DNA of 64,000 nucleotides from Halalkalirubrum salinum (GCF_005543295.1 NZ_SRSG01000009.1:1-64000), one strand, 5' to 3'. Positions 43,529 to 52,619 are shown, numbered from the stretch's first letter. Program-made: numbers and translations. Notes: generated by a model not told the origin, from the letters alone.

Positions 43529-44290
43529 TTATTGCAAAAGTGTCTGTTCGAGGGTATCGACAGCCTCGAGTACTGCGTCGGCGAGATCGCCGTACAGCTG
43601 TGCGGTGTCAATGCGATACTTTGGGCCACCGACGCTCAACCCGCCCAACAGCGTACCGTCCTCATCGTGGACGGTTGCGCCGACAGCGAGTAGTCCCGGC
43701 GCGAATTCCTCGTCGACAATGCCGTATCCCCGCCGTTTAGTTTCATCGAGGGCGTCGAACAGCCGATCGCGATCTGCGATCGTCGCCTCGGTTTCTCGGG
43801 GCATCCCCCACCGATCCAAGACAGCCTCGACCTGTTCGCGATCCATCTCTGCGAGAATTGCTTTGCCTGCGGCCGTGTTGTGCAGGTAGTACTCTCGGCG
43901 AAAACCGTCGTCGTCGTGCGCTGCTGTCGGAGCCGAGCCACACAGCATGAGGAGCCTGCCGTGTTCGAGTACGGTGAAATTGGCCTCCTCGCCGGTGCGT
44001 TTCGACAGGTCGGTCACGATGTCTGTGGCAACTGTGTCGAGGCGGGTACGCCGTCTTACCTGCTCGCCCAGCAGCGCAAGCCTGAAGCTGACCTCGTAGG
44101 TGTGCCCGTTTCGTTTCAGATATCGACAGCCCCGTAACGTTTCGAGATGGCTGTGTAGCGAACTTTTTGGCTTGTCTACCAGCCCGTCGAGTTCGGCTAA
44201 CGTCAACCCTTCGTGCTCCAAAACGAGTTCGAGTATTCGAAGTGAGGTTTGGGTCGTTTTTAATGCTCGTCCCGTGGTAGGCCCAGGCAT
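43529..44290 (-). CDS. IclR-family regulator of the Tm-1-like locus
   Basis: A 253-residue regulator. The winged helix (about 8-70) has SLRILELVLEHEGLTLAELD and KPKSSLHSHLETLRGCRYL; the effector domain has HNTAAGKAILAEM and LGGLSVGGPKYRIDT. I chose MPGPTTGRALKTTQ, since upstream sequence is not protein-like. It is directly downstream of the Tm-1-like gene on the same strand and is flanked by two copies of an operator-like 14-mer, pointing to autoregulation and control of the neighbouring genes. Confidence 0.88.
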   Translation of the reverse strand: MPGPTTGRALKTTQTSLRILELVLEHEGLTLAELDGLVDKPKSSLHSHLETLRGCRYLKRNGHTYEVSFRLALLGEQVRRRTRLDTVATDIVTDLSKRTGEEANFTVLEHGRLLMLCGSAPTAAHDDDGFRREYYLHNTAAGKAILAEMDREQVEAVLDRWGMPRETEATIADRDRLFDALDETKRRGYGIVDEEFAPGLLAVGATVHDEDGTLLGGLSVGGPKYRIDTAQLYGDLADAVLEAVDTLEQTLLQ

Positions 44291-44324
44291 ACAGTCAAAT
44301 CGATCGTCCGGGATAAAATTATTT

Positions 44325-44338
44325 GCATAATGTGAACA
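44325..44338. promoter_or_regulatory. Operator-like 14-mer (site 2)
   Basis: GCATAATGTGAACA, identical over 14 bases to site 1, lies about 35-48 bases upstream of the IclR start codon, where a repressor would cover the promoter. Confidence 0.5.
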
Positions 44339-44369
44339 GCATGGCCGGAGTGAAACCGGGCGTCGCGGC

Positions 44370-45593
44370 TCACGTCGGCCCGGCGCCAGCCGCGCGCATG
44401 TATGCGTCCAGCTTTTCTGCGATCGCCAGGGCGAATCGTTCATCATTGATGTCGGTGTCAAGCTCGAGCAGTTCGACACTGTCGTTCAGATGCTCGCGGA
44501 GGGCATCGAACAGCGCGTTGTCGGCGACGGGATCATAGAAGTCCTCGCCCTCGACACCGATCATCGAAACCCCACCGAGCGGGAGTGCAAGCGCCGTCGG
44601 GCCAGTGGCTGCATTGAGTTTTTCCGCGATTATTGTCCCGATTTCGGCAGTCTCCTCGGCCGTAGTCCGCATCAACGTTACTTGTGGGTTGTGCACGTGG
44701 AACTGTCGTCCCTCGAACGCTTCGGGCACCGAATCGCGGGGTCCGAAGTTGACCATGTCCAGTGCACCCGTCGAGACGACCTGCGGGATGCCGGCGTCTG
44801 CGGCCGCCTCGAGACGATTCTCACCGGCTCCGAGAATACCTCCAACGTGTTGATCGGCCCACTCTGTCGTCGTGACGTCCAAGACGCCGTCGACGATGCC
44901 CTCCTCGATTAGACTCTCCATCGCACGCCCGCCGGTGCCGGTCGCGTGGAAGACGATCGTCTCATACCCTTCCGCTTCGAGGTACTCACGGGCAGTCTGC
45001 ACACACGGCGTCGTGACGCCGAACATCGTGATAGCGATCGTGGGTCGCTCTTCGACTTCGACGTCCGGTTCGTTTGTGGCCATCCCGACTATCGCGAGCG
45101 CGCCGTTGGCGATGACCCGTCGAGAGAGCTGGTTGAGTCCCTCGATATCCGCGACGGAGTACATCATCGCGACGTCTTTGATCCCGACGTACGGTTCGGT
45201 GTCTCCGGAGGCGACCGTCGAGATCATAAGCTTCGGAACACCCACCGGAAGCGCACGCATTGCGGCGGTCGCGATTGAAGTGTTCCCGGATCCACCCAGG
45301 CCGAGGATGCCGTCGAGAACACCCTCCTCGTAAAGACGGACGGCGACAGCGGCGGCTCCTTCACCCATCGTCCTGACCGCCTCCCCGCGATCGCTGGACT
45401 CGCGTAAGGCCTCGAGCGTCGTTCCGCCAGCCTCGGCGACCTCACTCGCTGACGTGTCCGGCTCGATCTTGGGATCGTCCATGACCCCCGTGTCTACGAG
45501 GTGGACATCGACACCCTGGGCCACGATGACGTCACGAGCAAATCCGATCTCCTCGGCCTTCGTGTCGAGCGTCCCGACGATGACGACGGCCAT
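44370..45593 (-). CDS. Tm-1-like ATP-binding protein (UPF0261)
   Basis: A 407-residue protein of the UPF0261/Tm-1-like family, named after the N-terminal domain of the tomato virus-resistance protein Tm-1. Family hallmarks include AVVIVGTLDTKAEEIGFARD at the start, LGLGGSGNTSIATAAMRALPVG and MFGVTTPCVQTAREYLEAEG. A nucleotide-binding fold is known for the family, but the reaction is not. It is last of a three-gene unit with a cupin and a TIM-barrel protein that corresponds to the other half of plant Tm-1. Confidence 0.9.
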   Translation of the reverse strand: MAVVIVGTLDTKAEEIGFARDVIVAQGVDVHLVDTGVMDDPKIEPDTSASEVAEAGGTTLEALRESSDRGEAVRTMGEGAAAVAVRLYEEGVLDGILGLGGSGNTSIATAAMRALPVGVPKLMISTVASGDTEPYVGIKDVAMMYSVADIEGLNQLSRRVIANGALAIVGMATNEPDVEVEERPTIAITMFGVTTPCVQTAREYLEAEGYETIVFHATGTGGRAMESLIEEGIVDGVLDVTTTEWADQHVGGILGAGENRLEAAADAGIPQVVSTGALDMVNFGPRDSVPEAFEGRQFHVHNPQVTLMRTTAEETAEIGTIIAEKLNAATGPTALALPLGGVSMIGVEGEDFYDPVADNALFDALREHLNDSVELLELDTDINDERFALAIAEKLDAYMRAAGAGPT

Positions 45594-45596
45594 GGG

Positions 45597-46019
45597 TCAG
45601 TCACCCCCGGCCGCATCGACTGTCGGGAGTTCGCCTGCGGGCACGATCGTACACTCGGGCAGGTCCGCCAGCACCGCCTCGGGACCGGGCGGGGCGTACA
45701 CCGCCAACAAGAGCAGCGGCTCCCATCCCGTATTGACAGTGCCGTGCTCGACGCCTTCGGGAACGAACACCATGTCACCGGCCGCAATCTCGCGGGTTTC
45801 GTCTGCAACCTCCTGCTCACCCTCGCCGCGGATGACGTACAGGATCTCGTCGCTGTTGGGGTGGGTGTGGCGCTCGTGGCCCTTGCCAGGTTTGAGTTTA
45901 ACCACGCCCGCGCTGAACCGCTCACCGCCCGTTACGTTGGGAGTACTCATCCACTTGAGAACGCCCCAGTCGAACACCTGGCTCTCGACGTCGTCAGGGC
46001 TGAGAAAGTGCTCGCTCAT
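45597..46019 (-). CDS. Small cupin-domain protein
   Basis: A 140-residue single-domain cupin. The metal-binding motif 1 reads GHERHTHPNSDEILYVIRGEG, and motif 2 is GDMVFVPEGVEHGTVNTG; together they give the usual His/Glu ligands. Such proteins act as isomerases, dioxygenases or sensors. It sits between the Tm-1-like gene (3-base gap) and the TIM-barrel gene (4-base overlap), so it belongs to the same operon and probably the same pathway. Confidence 0.87.
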   Translation of the reverse strand: MSEHFLSPDDVESQVFDWGVLKWMSTPNVTGGERFSAGVVKLKPGKGHERHTHPNSDEILYVIRGEGEQEVADETREIAAGDMVFVPEGVEHGTVNTGWEPLLLLAVYAPPGPEAVLADLPECTIVPAGELPTVDAAGGD

Positions 46020-46849
46020 AGGTCCATCCCCTTGAATTTGCGTGCCTGATTCTCGATCGCTTCCTCAGTGGGGAGCCGTTCGAGTGAGGACGCACCAAAG
46101 AAGCCGACGACTCCCTCGGTGTTGTCGAGAATATACTGTGCGTCTTCGGGCCAGGCGATCGGCCCGCCGTGACAGATCACGAGTGCGTCCTCGTTGACTT
46201 CCTTGACGGCGTCGTGGTGGGCCTGGACGCGCTCGGCGGCAGTTTCGAGGTCGAGCGACGTTTCAGCGCCGATGTCTCCGGATGTAGTCAGTCCCATGTG
46301 CGAGACGACGACGTCCGCGCCCGCCTCGGTCATCTCGCGGGCCTCCTCCTCGGTAAATACGTACGGGCACGTGAGCATCCCCTGTTCGCTTGCCTCCTGG
46401 ATCATGTCGACTTCCTTGTCGTATCCCATGCCGGTTTCCTCGATGTTCGCGCGGAACGTCGAATCTCGATCGAAGATGCCGACGGTGGGGAAGTTCTGGA
46501 CGCCGGAGAACCCTCGCCGTTTCAACTCCTCGATGAACACCTCCATGTCGCGGAATGGATCGGTCCCGTTGACGCCCGCGAGCACCGGCGTGTCTTCGAC
46601 GACCGGCAGCACCTGATGGCCCATGTCGAGAACGATCTCATTGGCGTCCCCATAGGGCAAAAGCCCCGCGAGCGATCCCCGACCGTTCATCCGGTAGCGC
46701 CCAGAGTTGTAGATGATTAACAGGTCGACACCCCCACGCTCGGCGAACTTCGCCGAGATTCCCGTTCCGGCACCAGCGCCGATGATGGGCTCGCCAGATT
46801 CGACCGTCGATCGCAGCCGCTGTATGGACTCGTCTCTACTGTATTTCAT
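46016..46849 (-). CDS. TIM-barrel protein, Tm-1 C-terminal/PEP-hydrolase-like family
   Basis: A 277-residue TIM-barrel protein of the family annotated as phosphoenolpyruvate hydrolase-like, equivalent to the C-terminal half of plant Tm-1. It shows GAGAGTGISAKFAERGGVDLL, LLPYGDANEIVLDMGHQVLP, VLAGVNGTDPFRDM, FSGVQNFPTVGIFDR and ADVVVSHMGLTTSGDIGA, the expected substrate loop. Reaction unknown. It is first of the unit and divergent from the flavin oxidoreductase. MKYSRDESIQ is the chosen start. Confidence 0.88.
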   Translation of the reverse strand: MKYSRDESIQRLRSTVESGEPIIGAGAGTGISAKFAERGGVDLLIIYNSGRYRMNGRGSLAGLLPYGDANEIVLDMGHQVLPVVEDTPVLAGVNGTDPFRDMEVFIEELKRRGFSGVQNFPTVGIFDRDSTFRANIEETGMGYDKEVDMIQEASEQGMLTCPYVFTEEEAREMTEAGADVVVSHMGLTTSGDIGAETSLDLETAAERVQAHHDAVKEVNEDALVICHGGPIAWPEDAQYILDNTEGVVGFFGASSLERLPTEEAIENQARKFKGMDL

Positions 46850-46944
46850 GCGTGTCAAGTACACACATCTACCGACTCACTATTCAATATTTTGGTCCAC
46901 AAGGTTTAATAACATATAGCACACTCGAAAAAGTGCTGAGAGAC

Positions 46945-48978
46945 ATGAGCACTCATACCACAACTAAAGACGAAGGTGGCGGGCTCGAAGCCCTGTTTTC
47001 CCCGGTCGAAATTGGTGGCGTCAGGGCGAAAAACAGGATTATCATGGCACCGATGCAGACGAACCTCGCAGGGTACACAGAAGGCGAGATCAACGAGCGG
47101 TTGATCCGATACTACACCGAGCGGGCGAAAGGCGGTGTCGGGACGATCGTCGTCGGTGCATCCGCCGTCGATTGGGAGACGTGCAAAAGCCCCGTGAATC
47201 AAAAGAATATCTCCTACGACAGACATCTCCCCGGATGGGCAGCGTTGAACGACGAGATGCAGTCCTACGACGTCAGGACGTTCGTCCAGATCCACCACGC
47301 CGGGAGGCAGATGGCGCCGTACTTTCTGGATGCGAACCAGGAGTCGGACGTGCCCGATCGGGAGCCAATCTCTGCGTCAGATGTAACCGAGGAGTTCATG
47401 GGCAACAAGCCGCGGCCGATGAAAACCGAAGAGGTCGAGGCGATGATCGAGCGGTTCGGAGACGCGGCACTACGGGTCAAACGGGCTGGGTTCGACGGCG
47501 TGATGTTGCACGGTGCACACGGGTACCTGATCGAACAGTTCATGTCTCCGTACACCAACCGGCGCGACGACGAGTACGGAGGATCATTCGAGAATCGCCT
47601 GCGGTTCCCACGAGAGATCATTCGGAACGTCAGGGCGAAAGTGGGCGAAGACTACCCGGTGGCGATGCGGATCAGCGTCGAAGAGTACGTCGACGAGGGG
47701 TACCATCTGGAGGAGGGCGTCGAGATCTGTGCGGCACTCGAAGCGGAGGGAATCGACTGGTTCGACATCACTGCCGGGATCTACGAGACGATGCCGACGA
47801 TCTTCTATCCGTACGCACAGGACGAGGCCTACCGGATCCATCACGCAGCGGCCGTCCGCGAGGCAGTCGACGTGCCGGTCAGCGGCGTCGGCAAGATCCG
47901 GAGTCCCGAAGTCGCGGAGGATATTCTTCAAAACGGACAGGCAGACATGGTTGCGCTGGCGAGGTCGCTGTTGGCCGATCCAGCGTGGCCAAAAAAAGCA
48001 CGAGACGGTCGAATAGACGAGATTCGAACGTGTATCTCGTGTAACTACTGTACCCAGCGGCTGTTCGAGGACAAGCCAGCCGCCTGTACGGTCAACCCGG
48101 TGATGGGTCGCGAGATCAGGTACGGTGACGACCTTGGCTTCGTGGACGAGCCGCTGGACGTGGTCGTCGTCGGGGGTGGTCCGGCCGGAATGGAGGCGGC
48201 CTGGCGATCGGCCGCCCGAGGAAACGACGTCACGCTGTTCGAAGAAAACAACGAACTCGGCGGCCACCTGCTCGTCTCGAGTATTCCACCAGAGAAAGAT
48301 TCGCTCTTACACCTCCTGGAGTGGCAAAAAAGTAAGCTCACCGAATCAGAGGGGATCGACATCAGGCTCGGCAATCGGGTCGAAGTGGACGACGTTGTGG
48401 CGATGGATCCCGACGTGGTCGCGGTGGCGACCGGATCAAGCCCGAGTCTCCCCCAGATCGGAGGCTGTGAGGCGGGCGTCGCTGCGGCTGGCGTGCTAAC
48501 TGGCTCAGTGGACATTACCCCGGGCGCAGACGTGGTCGTACTCGGTGGCGGAGAACTCGGCTGTGAAACCGCGCTACATCTCATCGAGAATGGTCACGAC
48601 GTTGTGTTGCTTGCGACCGAAGACGACATTGCGACGGACGCAGAACCCATCTATATGACGCACTTACACGAGAAATTGAAGGGCCAACAGAACCTGCCAA
48701 TCGAGTCCGTTGAAGATCACGTGACGATCTATACCGGGGTAACCCCCGAGCGCATAGACGATGGGATCGTACACTTCGAGACTGCTGACAGAAACGCGTC
48801 GGTCACGTTCGATGCGCTCGTGAGTGCGTCCGGATACGAACCGAACGACGAGTTGGCCGGCGAGCTCGCAGACGAAGGGATACCGCGCGTCGTCATCGGG
48901 GACGCGAGAAGTCCCGGTTACCTCGCGGATGCAGTCAAGCAGGGATACGATTTCGCCAGGAACATCGAGGATTGGTAA
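46945..48978 (+). CDS. FMN/iron-sulfur/FAD oxidoreductase, 2,4-dienoyl-CoA reductase type
   Basis: A 677-residue multi-domain flavoenzyme. An old-yellow-enzyme TIM barrel (about 15-360) binds FMN and has HHAGRQ and LHGAHGYLIEQFMSP with the catalytic His. A four-Cys cluster motif follows (CISCNYC, then CTVNP), and the C-terminal half is a dinucleotide-binding module (VVVGGGPAGMEAAW and VVLGGGELGCETALHL). This is the architecture of 2,4-dienoyl-CoA reductase and trimethylamine dehydrogenase. It is divergent from the Tm-1/cupin/TIM-barrel unit, so it probably reduces or demethylates a substrate of the same pathway. Confidence 0.9.
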   Translation: MSTHTTTKDEGGGLEALFSPVEIGGVRAKNRIIMAPMQTNLAGYTEGEINERLIRYYTERAKGGVGTIVVGASAVDWETCKSPVNQKNISYDRHLPGWAALNDEMQSYDVRTFVQIHHAGRQMAPYFLDANQESDVPDREPISASDVTEEFMGNKPRPMKTEEVEAMIERFGDAALRVKRAGFDGVMLHGAHGYLIEQFMSPYTNRRDDEYGGSFENRLRFPREIIRNVRAKVGEDYPVAMRISVEEYVDEGYHLEEGVEICAALEAEGIDWFDITAGIYETMPTIFYPYAQDEAYRIHHAAAVREAVDVPVSGVGKIRSPEVAEDILQNGQADMVALARSLLADPAWPKKARDGRIDEIRTCISCNYCTQRLFEDKPAACTVNPVMGREIRYGDDLGFVDEPLDVVVVGGGPAGMEAAWRSAARGNDVTLFEENNELGGHLLVSSIPPEKDSLLHLLEWQKSKLTESEGIDIRLGNRVEVDDVVAMDPDVVAVATGSSPSLPQIGGCEAGVAAAGVLTGSVDITPGADVVVLGGGELGCETALHLIENGHDVVLLATEDDIATDAEPIYMTHLHEKLKGQQNLPIESVEDHVTIYTGVTPERIDDGIVHFETADRNASVTFDALVSASGYEPNDELAGELADEGIPRVVIGDARSPGYLADAVKQGYDFARNIEDW

Positions 48979-49065
48979 TTCCACGCTCGACGGGCAGCTC
49001 GCGGTCTCACCGAACGGACAGCGCTGCGCGAAAAGGTTTTAATCATACTTATCGTTCGTTATCGT

Positions 49066-49980
49066 ATGAACGAACCCACGTCGCGCGGTCCACAGGCGGT
49101 TGTCTCGGACGAACGCCGCGTGGGAACCGCCGAGGAGTTACTCGAGAGCGTCCAGCGTCTCACCGGCGTCGGCGCGTGGGCCTACGACAAAGCCACAGGT
49201 GAGGTGTGGTTGAGCGAGCAGGCCAAGCGGATTCACGGCTTCGATCCGGACGGACAGCCGACATTCGAGCGTATTCTCGACAGATACGCCGAGGACGATC
49301 GCCACCGTGTGGTTGAGCTGATCGACACGGTGCTCCAGAGAGCGGAATCGGGCGAGATCGATATCGGACTCAGCTGGGCGGGAACGCTCGAACGGACCGT
49401 CCGGATCCGTGGCGAGCCGCGCCAGCGCGGTGCCAATACGGAGATCAGTGGTTTGTACGGAACGGTTAGAGACGTAACCGAGGCCCACCGCCGCGAACAG
49501 CGTATCGAGGTGCTCCGGCAGACGAGCCAGCAACTGAGGCGGGCCCACTCTCGGCAGGCCGTCGCCGACGTACTCGCCGATGCGTCGAAGAACATCCTCG
49601 GACTCGTCAACACGACTGTCCGGTTGATCGACGACGATAACGAGGTGTTACAGACTGTCGTCGCGACCGAGGAGTGTGTCGAACGAGCCGGAGAACGTCC
49701 AGATTATTCCGTTGGGGAAGACAGTCCGGCCGCGTGCGTGTTCCGGACCGGCAATCCGCTGCTGTACGCCGACATCGCGGCGACCACAGACGGACACGAT
49801 CGCGGCGAACTGGTCAGCGGAATTTACGTCCCGATCGGCGACCACGGCGTGTTGAGTGCCGGAGACGTCGTCATCGACGCCTTCGACGAACGCGATCTGG
49901 AGGCAGCCTGTCTCCTTGGTGAACTGGGCGCAGAAGCACTCACCCGAATCGACTGGGCGCAGCGATCGCGTGCCGTATAG
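49066..49980 (+). CDS. PAS-GAF sensor protein without an output domain
   Basis: A 304-residue cytosolic protein. Residues about 25-145 form a PAS domain (GVGAWAYDKATGEVWLSEQAKRI; C-terminal cap GLYGTVRDVTEAHRRE), followed by a linker helix and a GAF-like domain (about 155-300: DVLADASKNILGLVNTTVRL, then DSPAACVFRTGNPLLYADIA). This is the sensor half of Bat-type regulators, but the protein ends without HTH_10, kinase or other output. It may act through a partner, or the output domain has been lost. Confidence 0.82.
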   Translation: MNEPTSRGPQAVVSDERRVGTAEELLESVQRLTGVGAWAYDKATGEVWLSEQAKRIHGFDPDGQPTFERILDRYAEDDRHRVVELIDTVLQRAESGEIDIGLSWAGTLERTVRIRGEPRQRGANTEISGLYGTVRDVTEAHRREQRIEVLRQTSQQLRRAHSRQAVADVLADASKNILGLVNTTVRLIDDDNEVLQTVVATEECVERAGERPDYSVGEDSPAACVFRTGNPLLYADIAATTDGHDRGELVSGIYVPIGDHGVLSAGDVVIDAFDERDLEAACLLGELGAEALTRIDWAQRSRAV

Positions 49981-50897
49981 ATTAATAATAGTATATCTAT
50001 CATTTAAAGTGTCTGGTAGTGGTTACGTAGAAGATAATATATGGTTAGCTTGCGTTCGCCTGCTCAGCGATTATTAGGGTAGTTGCTAATTTGAATAATG
50101 TGCAAAAAATTCAATATATTGGCAAATGACAATCGACTGCCAACCCACAAATTATGGAGGCGGTCAACTCGCATGTTGTGTGGAGTAAGTCATTGTTGAC
50201 CAGGGTTCGATCGACGTGATCGAGCGATCGATCAGAAAATATCGAATGGCCACAGTTTGGTATCCGTAGTCACCAACAAGAAACATTGTGTCAAAGAGCC
50301 TGTCTTTTCGAAGCGTATGCAGGACACGGCATCCAAATCAGTGCTATGTCGAGCAAAAAATGTGATATCAAGAATTATTTTTGTCCCGTATAATTGTATA
50401 ATAATAGCAATACTACCAGTATTACTCTTAACGATAGTGGCCTCTGACATGAGATTGATCACGGCGTCATCAGTGGCCCAAAATAATATCAATTTCTCTG
50501 TATATTTAGCAAGTAATATTGATAATATTTGTCTACGGCGTATAGCCGAGGAATTTCTTGTGCTTTTTGTCACACATCCTCTTATACTCTCTAAGATGCA
50601 TCAATCACCGTATTCAATGCCTCTGTGAGTAGTTATTGAGTCAACTGCCCCGCGCACGGTGGCGCGGGGAATCCGCCTTGAGTATCGTCTGAATATGGAC
50701 TCACCTGTAGTAACGTTTGCAACGCTTTGCAACAGACACCCTGAAATACAACCCAAGAGAGCGTGAACCGGAGTGAGAAAATAATGGCAAACGCTACTAT
50801 AGACAGTGCAGAGAACGAACAAATGACTCGAGCGATCGCTCTCTGCGGTGTAAATAATGAAACTGAGAAATGTCGTCGTGAGACGACCGATCAGTAA
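49981..50897. other. Long AT-rich spacer with insertion-element remnant
   Basis: About 900 bases of AT-rich DNA. The left 650 bases hold only low-complexity open frames on both strands that lack the haloarchaeal acidic bias; I do not call them genes. The right part carries the insertion-sequence end at 50640-50685. The composition is foreign compared with neighbouring genes. Confidence 0.5.
50640..50685 (-). mobile_element. Probable IS605/IS1341-type right end with hairpin
   Basis: GTCAACTGCCCC, then a perfect 8-bp stem CCCCGCGC/GCGCGGGG around ACGGTG (50648-50669), then GGAATCCGCCTTGAG. Read on the minus strand (GGATTCCCCGCGC ... GCGCGGGGCAGTTGAC) this matches my memory of the hairpin at the right end of haloarchaeal tnpB-carrying elements, the region that also forms the guide (omega) RNA scaffold. 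No tnpB frame remains on its right, so this is a solitary end. Confidence 0.45.
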
Positions 50898-51092
50898 TTA
50901 GTTGCGGACGACGTTCGTCGCGCGTGGGCCCTTCGGAGCCTGTTCAATATCGAATTCGATCTCGGTCCCCTCGGTTAGATCCTCACCGCCAACGTCCTCC
51001 ATGTGGAAGAAAACGTCCTCGTCAGCATCGTCCGTCGAAATGAAACCGTAGCCGCCTGTGTCGTTGAAGAAATCAACTTTACCGTTTGCCAT
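50898..51092 (-). CDS. cspA: Cold-shock-domain protein
   Basis: A 64-residue single cold-shock domain, an OB-fold that binds single-stranded RNA and DNA. The RNP1 motif reads GGYGFISTDD and RNP2 reads DVFFHMEDV. The acidic surface is typical of haloarchaeal CspA. The start MANGKVDFF is the family beginning; the 14 codons upstream are not conserved. It is monocistronic with an AT-rich upstream spacer. Confidence 0.95.
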   Translation of the reverse strand: MANGKVDFFNDTGGYGFISTDDADEDVFFHMEDVGGEDLTEGTEIEFDIEQAPKGPRATNVVRN

Positions 51093-51293
51093 TGCAACTA
51101 AACAAACCCTCGGTGCACGGATAAGGGTTGGCATTCGTCATCCATATGGGTTAGTTGATAGACGTATGTTCTGTAATTAGCGTTTATTAGTATATTTTAA
51201 CAATATGCCGCGATTTGCCGGGGAGAACCGCTACAATCGGTACCGCAAACAGAAACACACGCAGAATTGGAAATTCGATCGCCGTGTGTGAGA

Positions 51294-51863
51294 TTAGGTA
51301 GCAAAAGTTGGGGCGCGTTCGCCGGCTCGGATCGCACAGTCGAGCCAGTTTTCTTCCGGCGGGAGCGGACACGAGAAGGCGTCGCTGAACGCGCAAAACG
51401 GCGAGTACGCGAGGTTGAAATCGATCGGGACCGTCGCACCAGTCTCGAGTTTGGTAGTCGGCGTGAGTTCCATATATCGGCCCTTTCGGTAGCTCTGTTG
51501 GCCGGTTGTCTTATCGCGAAACGGGACGAAGATCGACTCCTCGTCGGCAGTCTCCTGTTCGTACCCCGAAAGTGTGTGCGTGTCACCCGCCAGGCCGAAT
51601 TCAAAGGACACTGTCCGCAGGTATCGAACGTTCGGACCGGCGGTCGTCTCCAGTTCGATCGGCTCGGGATCGTTGTGAACGGTCACCGTCGCCTCAACGC
51701 GGTAGGTTGGATCAGGATCGAAGTACGCGAGTCCGTCGAACTCCTCGCGGTGTTCGGGTGCGATTGGCGATTGGGGGTGTTCATCCAGAAACGCGTCCTT
51801 TTCGGCGCGGTTGTCACGCAGTTCACGTCTCCAGGCGTCAACGTCGAACGATTGATCGGACAT
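51294..51863 (-). CDS. DUF1684-family protein
   Basis: A 189-residue soluble protein of the DUF1684 family, recognisable by the C-terminal signature NLAYSPFCAFSDAFSCPLPPEENWLD, which continues to IRAGER, and the upstream FRDKTTGQQSYRKGRYMEL. Members are beta-rich proteins of unknown function found in bacteria and haloarchaea. It lies 50 bases after the XRE-type regulator on the same strand and could share its transcript. Confidence 0.87.
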   Translation of the reverse strand: MSDQSFDVDAWRRELRDNRAEKDAFLDEHPQSPIAPEHREEFDGLAYFDPDPTYRVEATVTVHNDPEPIELETTAGPNVRYLRTVSFEFGLAGDTHTLSGYEQETADEESIFVPFRDKTTGQQSYRKGRYMELTPTTKLETGATVPIDFNLAYSPFCAFSDAFSCPLPPEENWLDCAIRAGERAPTFAT

Positions 51864-51911
51864 ACCGGTTGTAGGGCTGACCGACCCAAAGAGCCAGTGG
51901 TCTCTGTCGAG

Positions 51912-52619
51912 TCAGTCGAACGATCGGAGGCTGTCGAGCGCGGTTCCGATGTCGCAGGTCGAAACCGCGAGTGAGAAGCCGTCAACAGAGGCCAGCGCAG
52001 CGGCGTGCTCCCAGAGGTCATCCTCGGTGAGTCCGTGGAGGACGACCGCGTTCGGAGTGGGCGTGACGACGCGCATCGCAACGAGCGGAGATTCCCCGCG
52101 CGTGACATCAGTAAACACGAGCGCCCGATCGGTACTCTGTCCGTACAGTCGGTAGAACTCCTCGCTCGAGAGTCGCGTAATTGCCTGAATGCTGTTGATG
52201 ATTGTGTGACCGTTGACGTAGTCTCGATCGCCACTGGTGATCTCTGTCGCCTCGATCGCGTCATAGAAGTCCGACAGCGAAATCGCGGTGCGGTATTCGC
52301 GGAGGTCCCGCACGATGTCGCTTTCGAATCCCGCGGTGAGCACGCGGCCGAACTGGCGGATACGCTTGCCGCCGCGCTCGTCGTCGATCGCCAACAGCGC
52401 GGTCACCATTCGTCGGACGACGCCGATTCCGGGGCTCTCACGGCGGCCGCTCTCGTAGTCGGAGACGACCGATGATGAGACGTCCAGTTCGGCGGCGAGC
52501 TCGGTCTGGGAGACGCCAAAGTCTGTTCGCCACTTGCGCAGTGTCGCGCCCGGGTCGCCGCTTAGCGTGATCTCACCGGCGATTCGGCGGGCAAGCTCGT
52601 CCCGTGGGGCGTCACTCAT
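51912..52619 (-). CDS. XRE-type HTH regulator with C-terminal sensor-like domain
   Basis: A 235-residue regulator. The N-terminal helix-turn-helix (about 24-60) reads LRKWRTDFGVSQTELAAELD and SSVVSDYESGRRESPG. The C-terminal domain (about 100-235) has the pattern NSIQAITRLSSEEFYRLYG, then STDRALVFTDVTRGESPLVAMRVV, TPNAVVLHGL and FSLAVSTCDIG, characteristic of a conserved archaeal regulator family; the ligand is unknown to me. Its start is followed divergently by a GNAT gene. Confidence 0.87.
   Translation of the reverse strand: MSDAPRDELARRIAGEITLSGDPGATLRKWRTDFGVSQTELAAELDVSSSVVSDYESGRRESPGIGVVRRMVTALLAIDDERGGKRIRQFGRVLTAGFESDIVRDLREYRTAISLSDFYDAIEATEITSGDRDYVNGHTIINSIQAITRLSSEEFYRLYGQSTDRALVFTDVTRGESPLVAMRVVTPTPNAVVLHGLTEDDLWEHAAALASVDGFSLAVSTCDIGTALDSLRSFD

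Noticed and set aside
44370-46849. An antiviral system on the basis of Tm-1 similarity
   Set aside because: Tm-1 resistance in tomato depends on binding a specific viral replicase; operon context here is metabolic (cupin, flavin reductase, IclR).
50257-50628. A 123-residue membrane protein in the AT-rich spacer
   Set aside because: Basic, Ile/Ser-rich low-complexity translation without acidic haloarchaeal bias or any known pattern; an equally long frame lies on the other strand.
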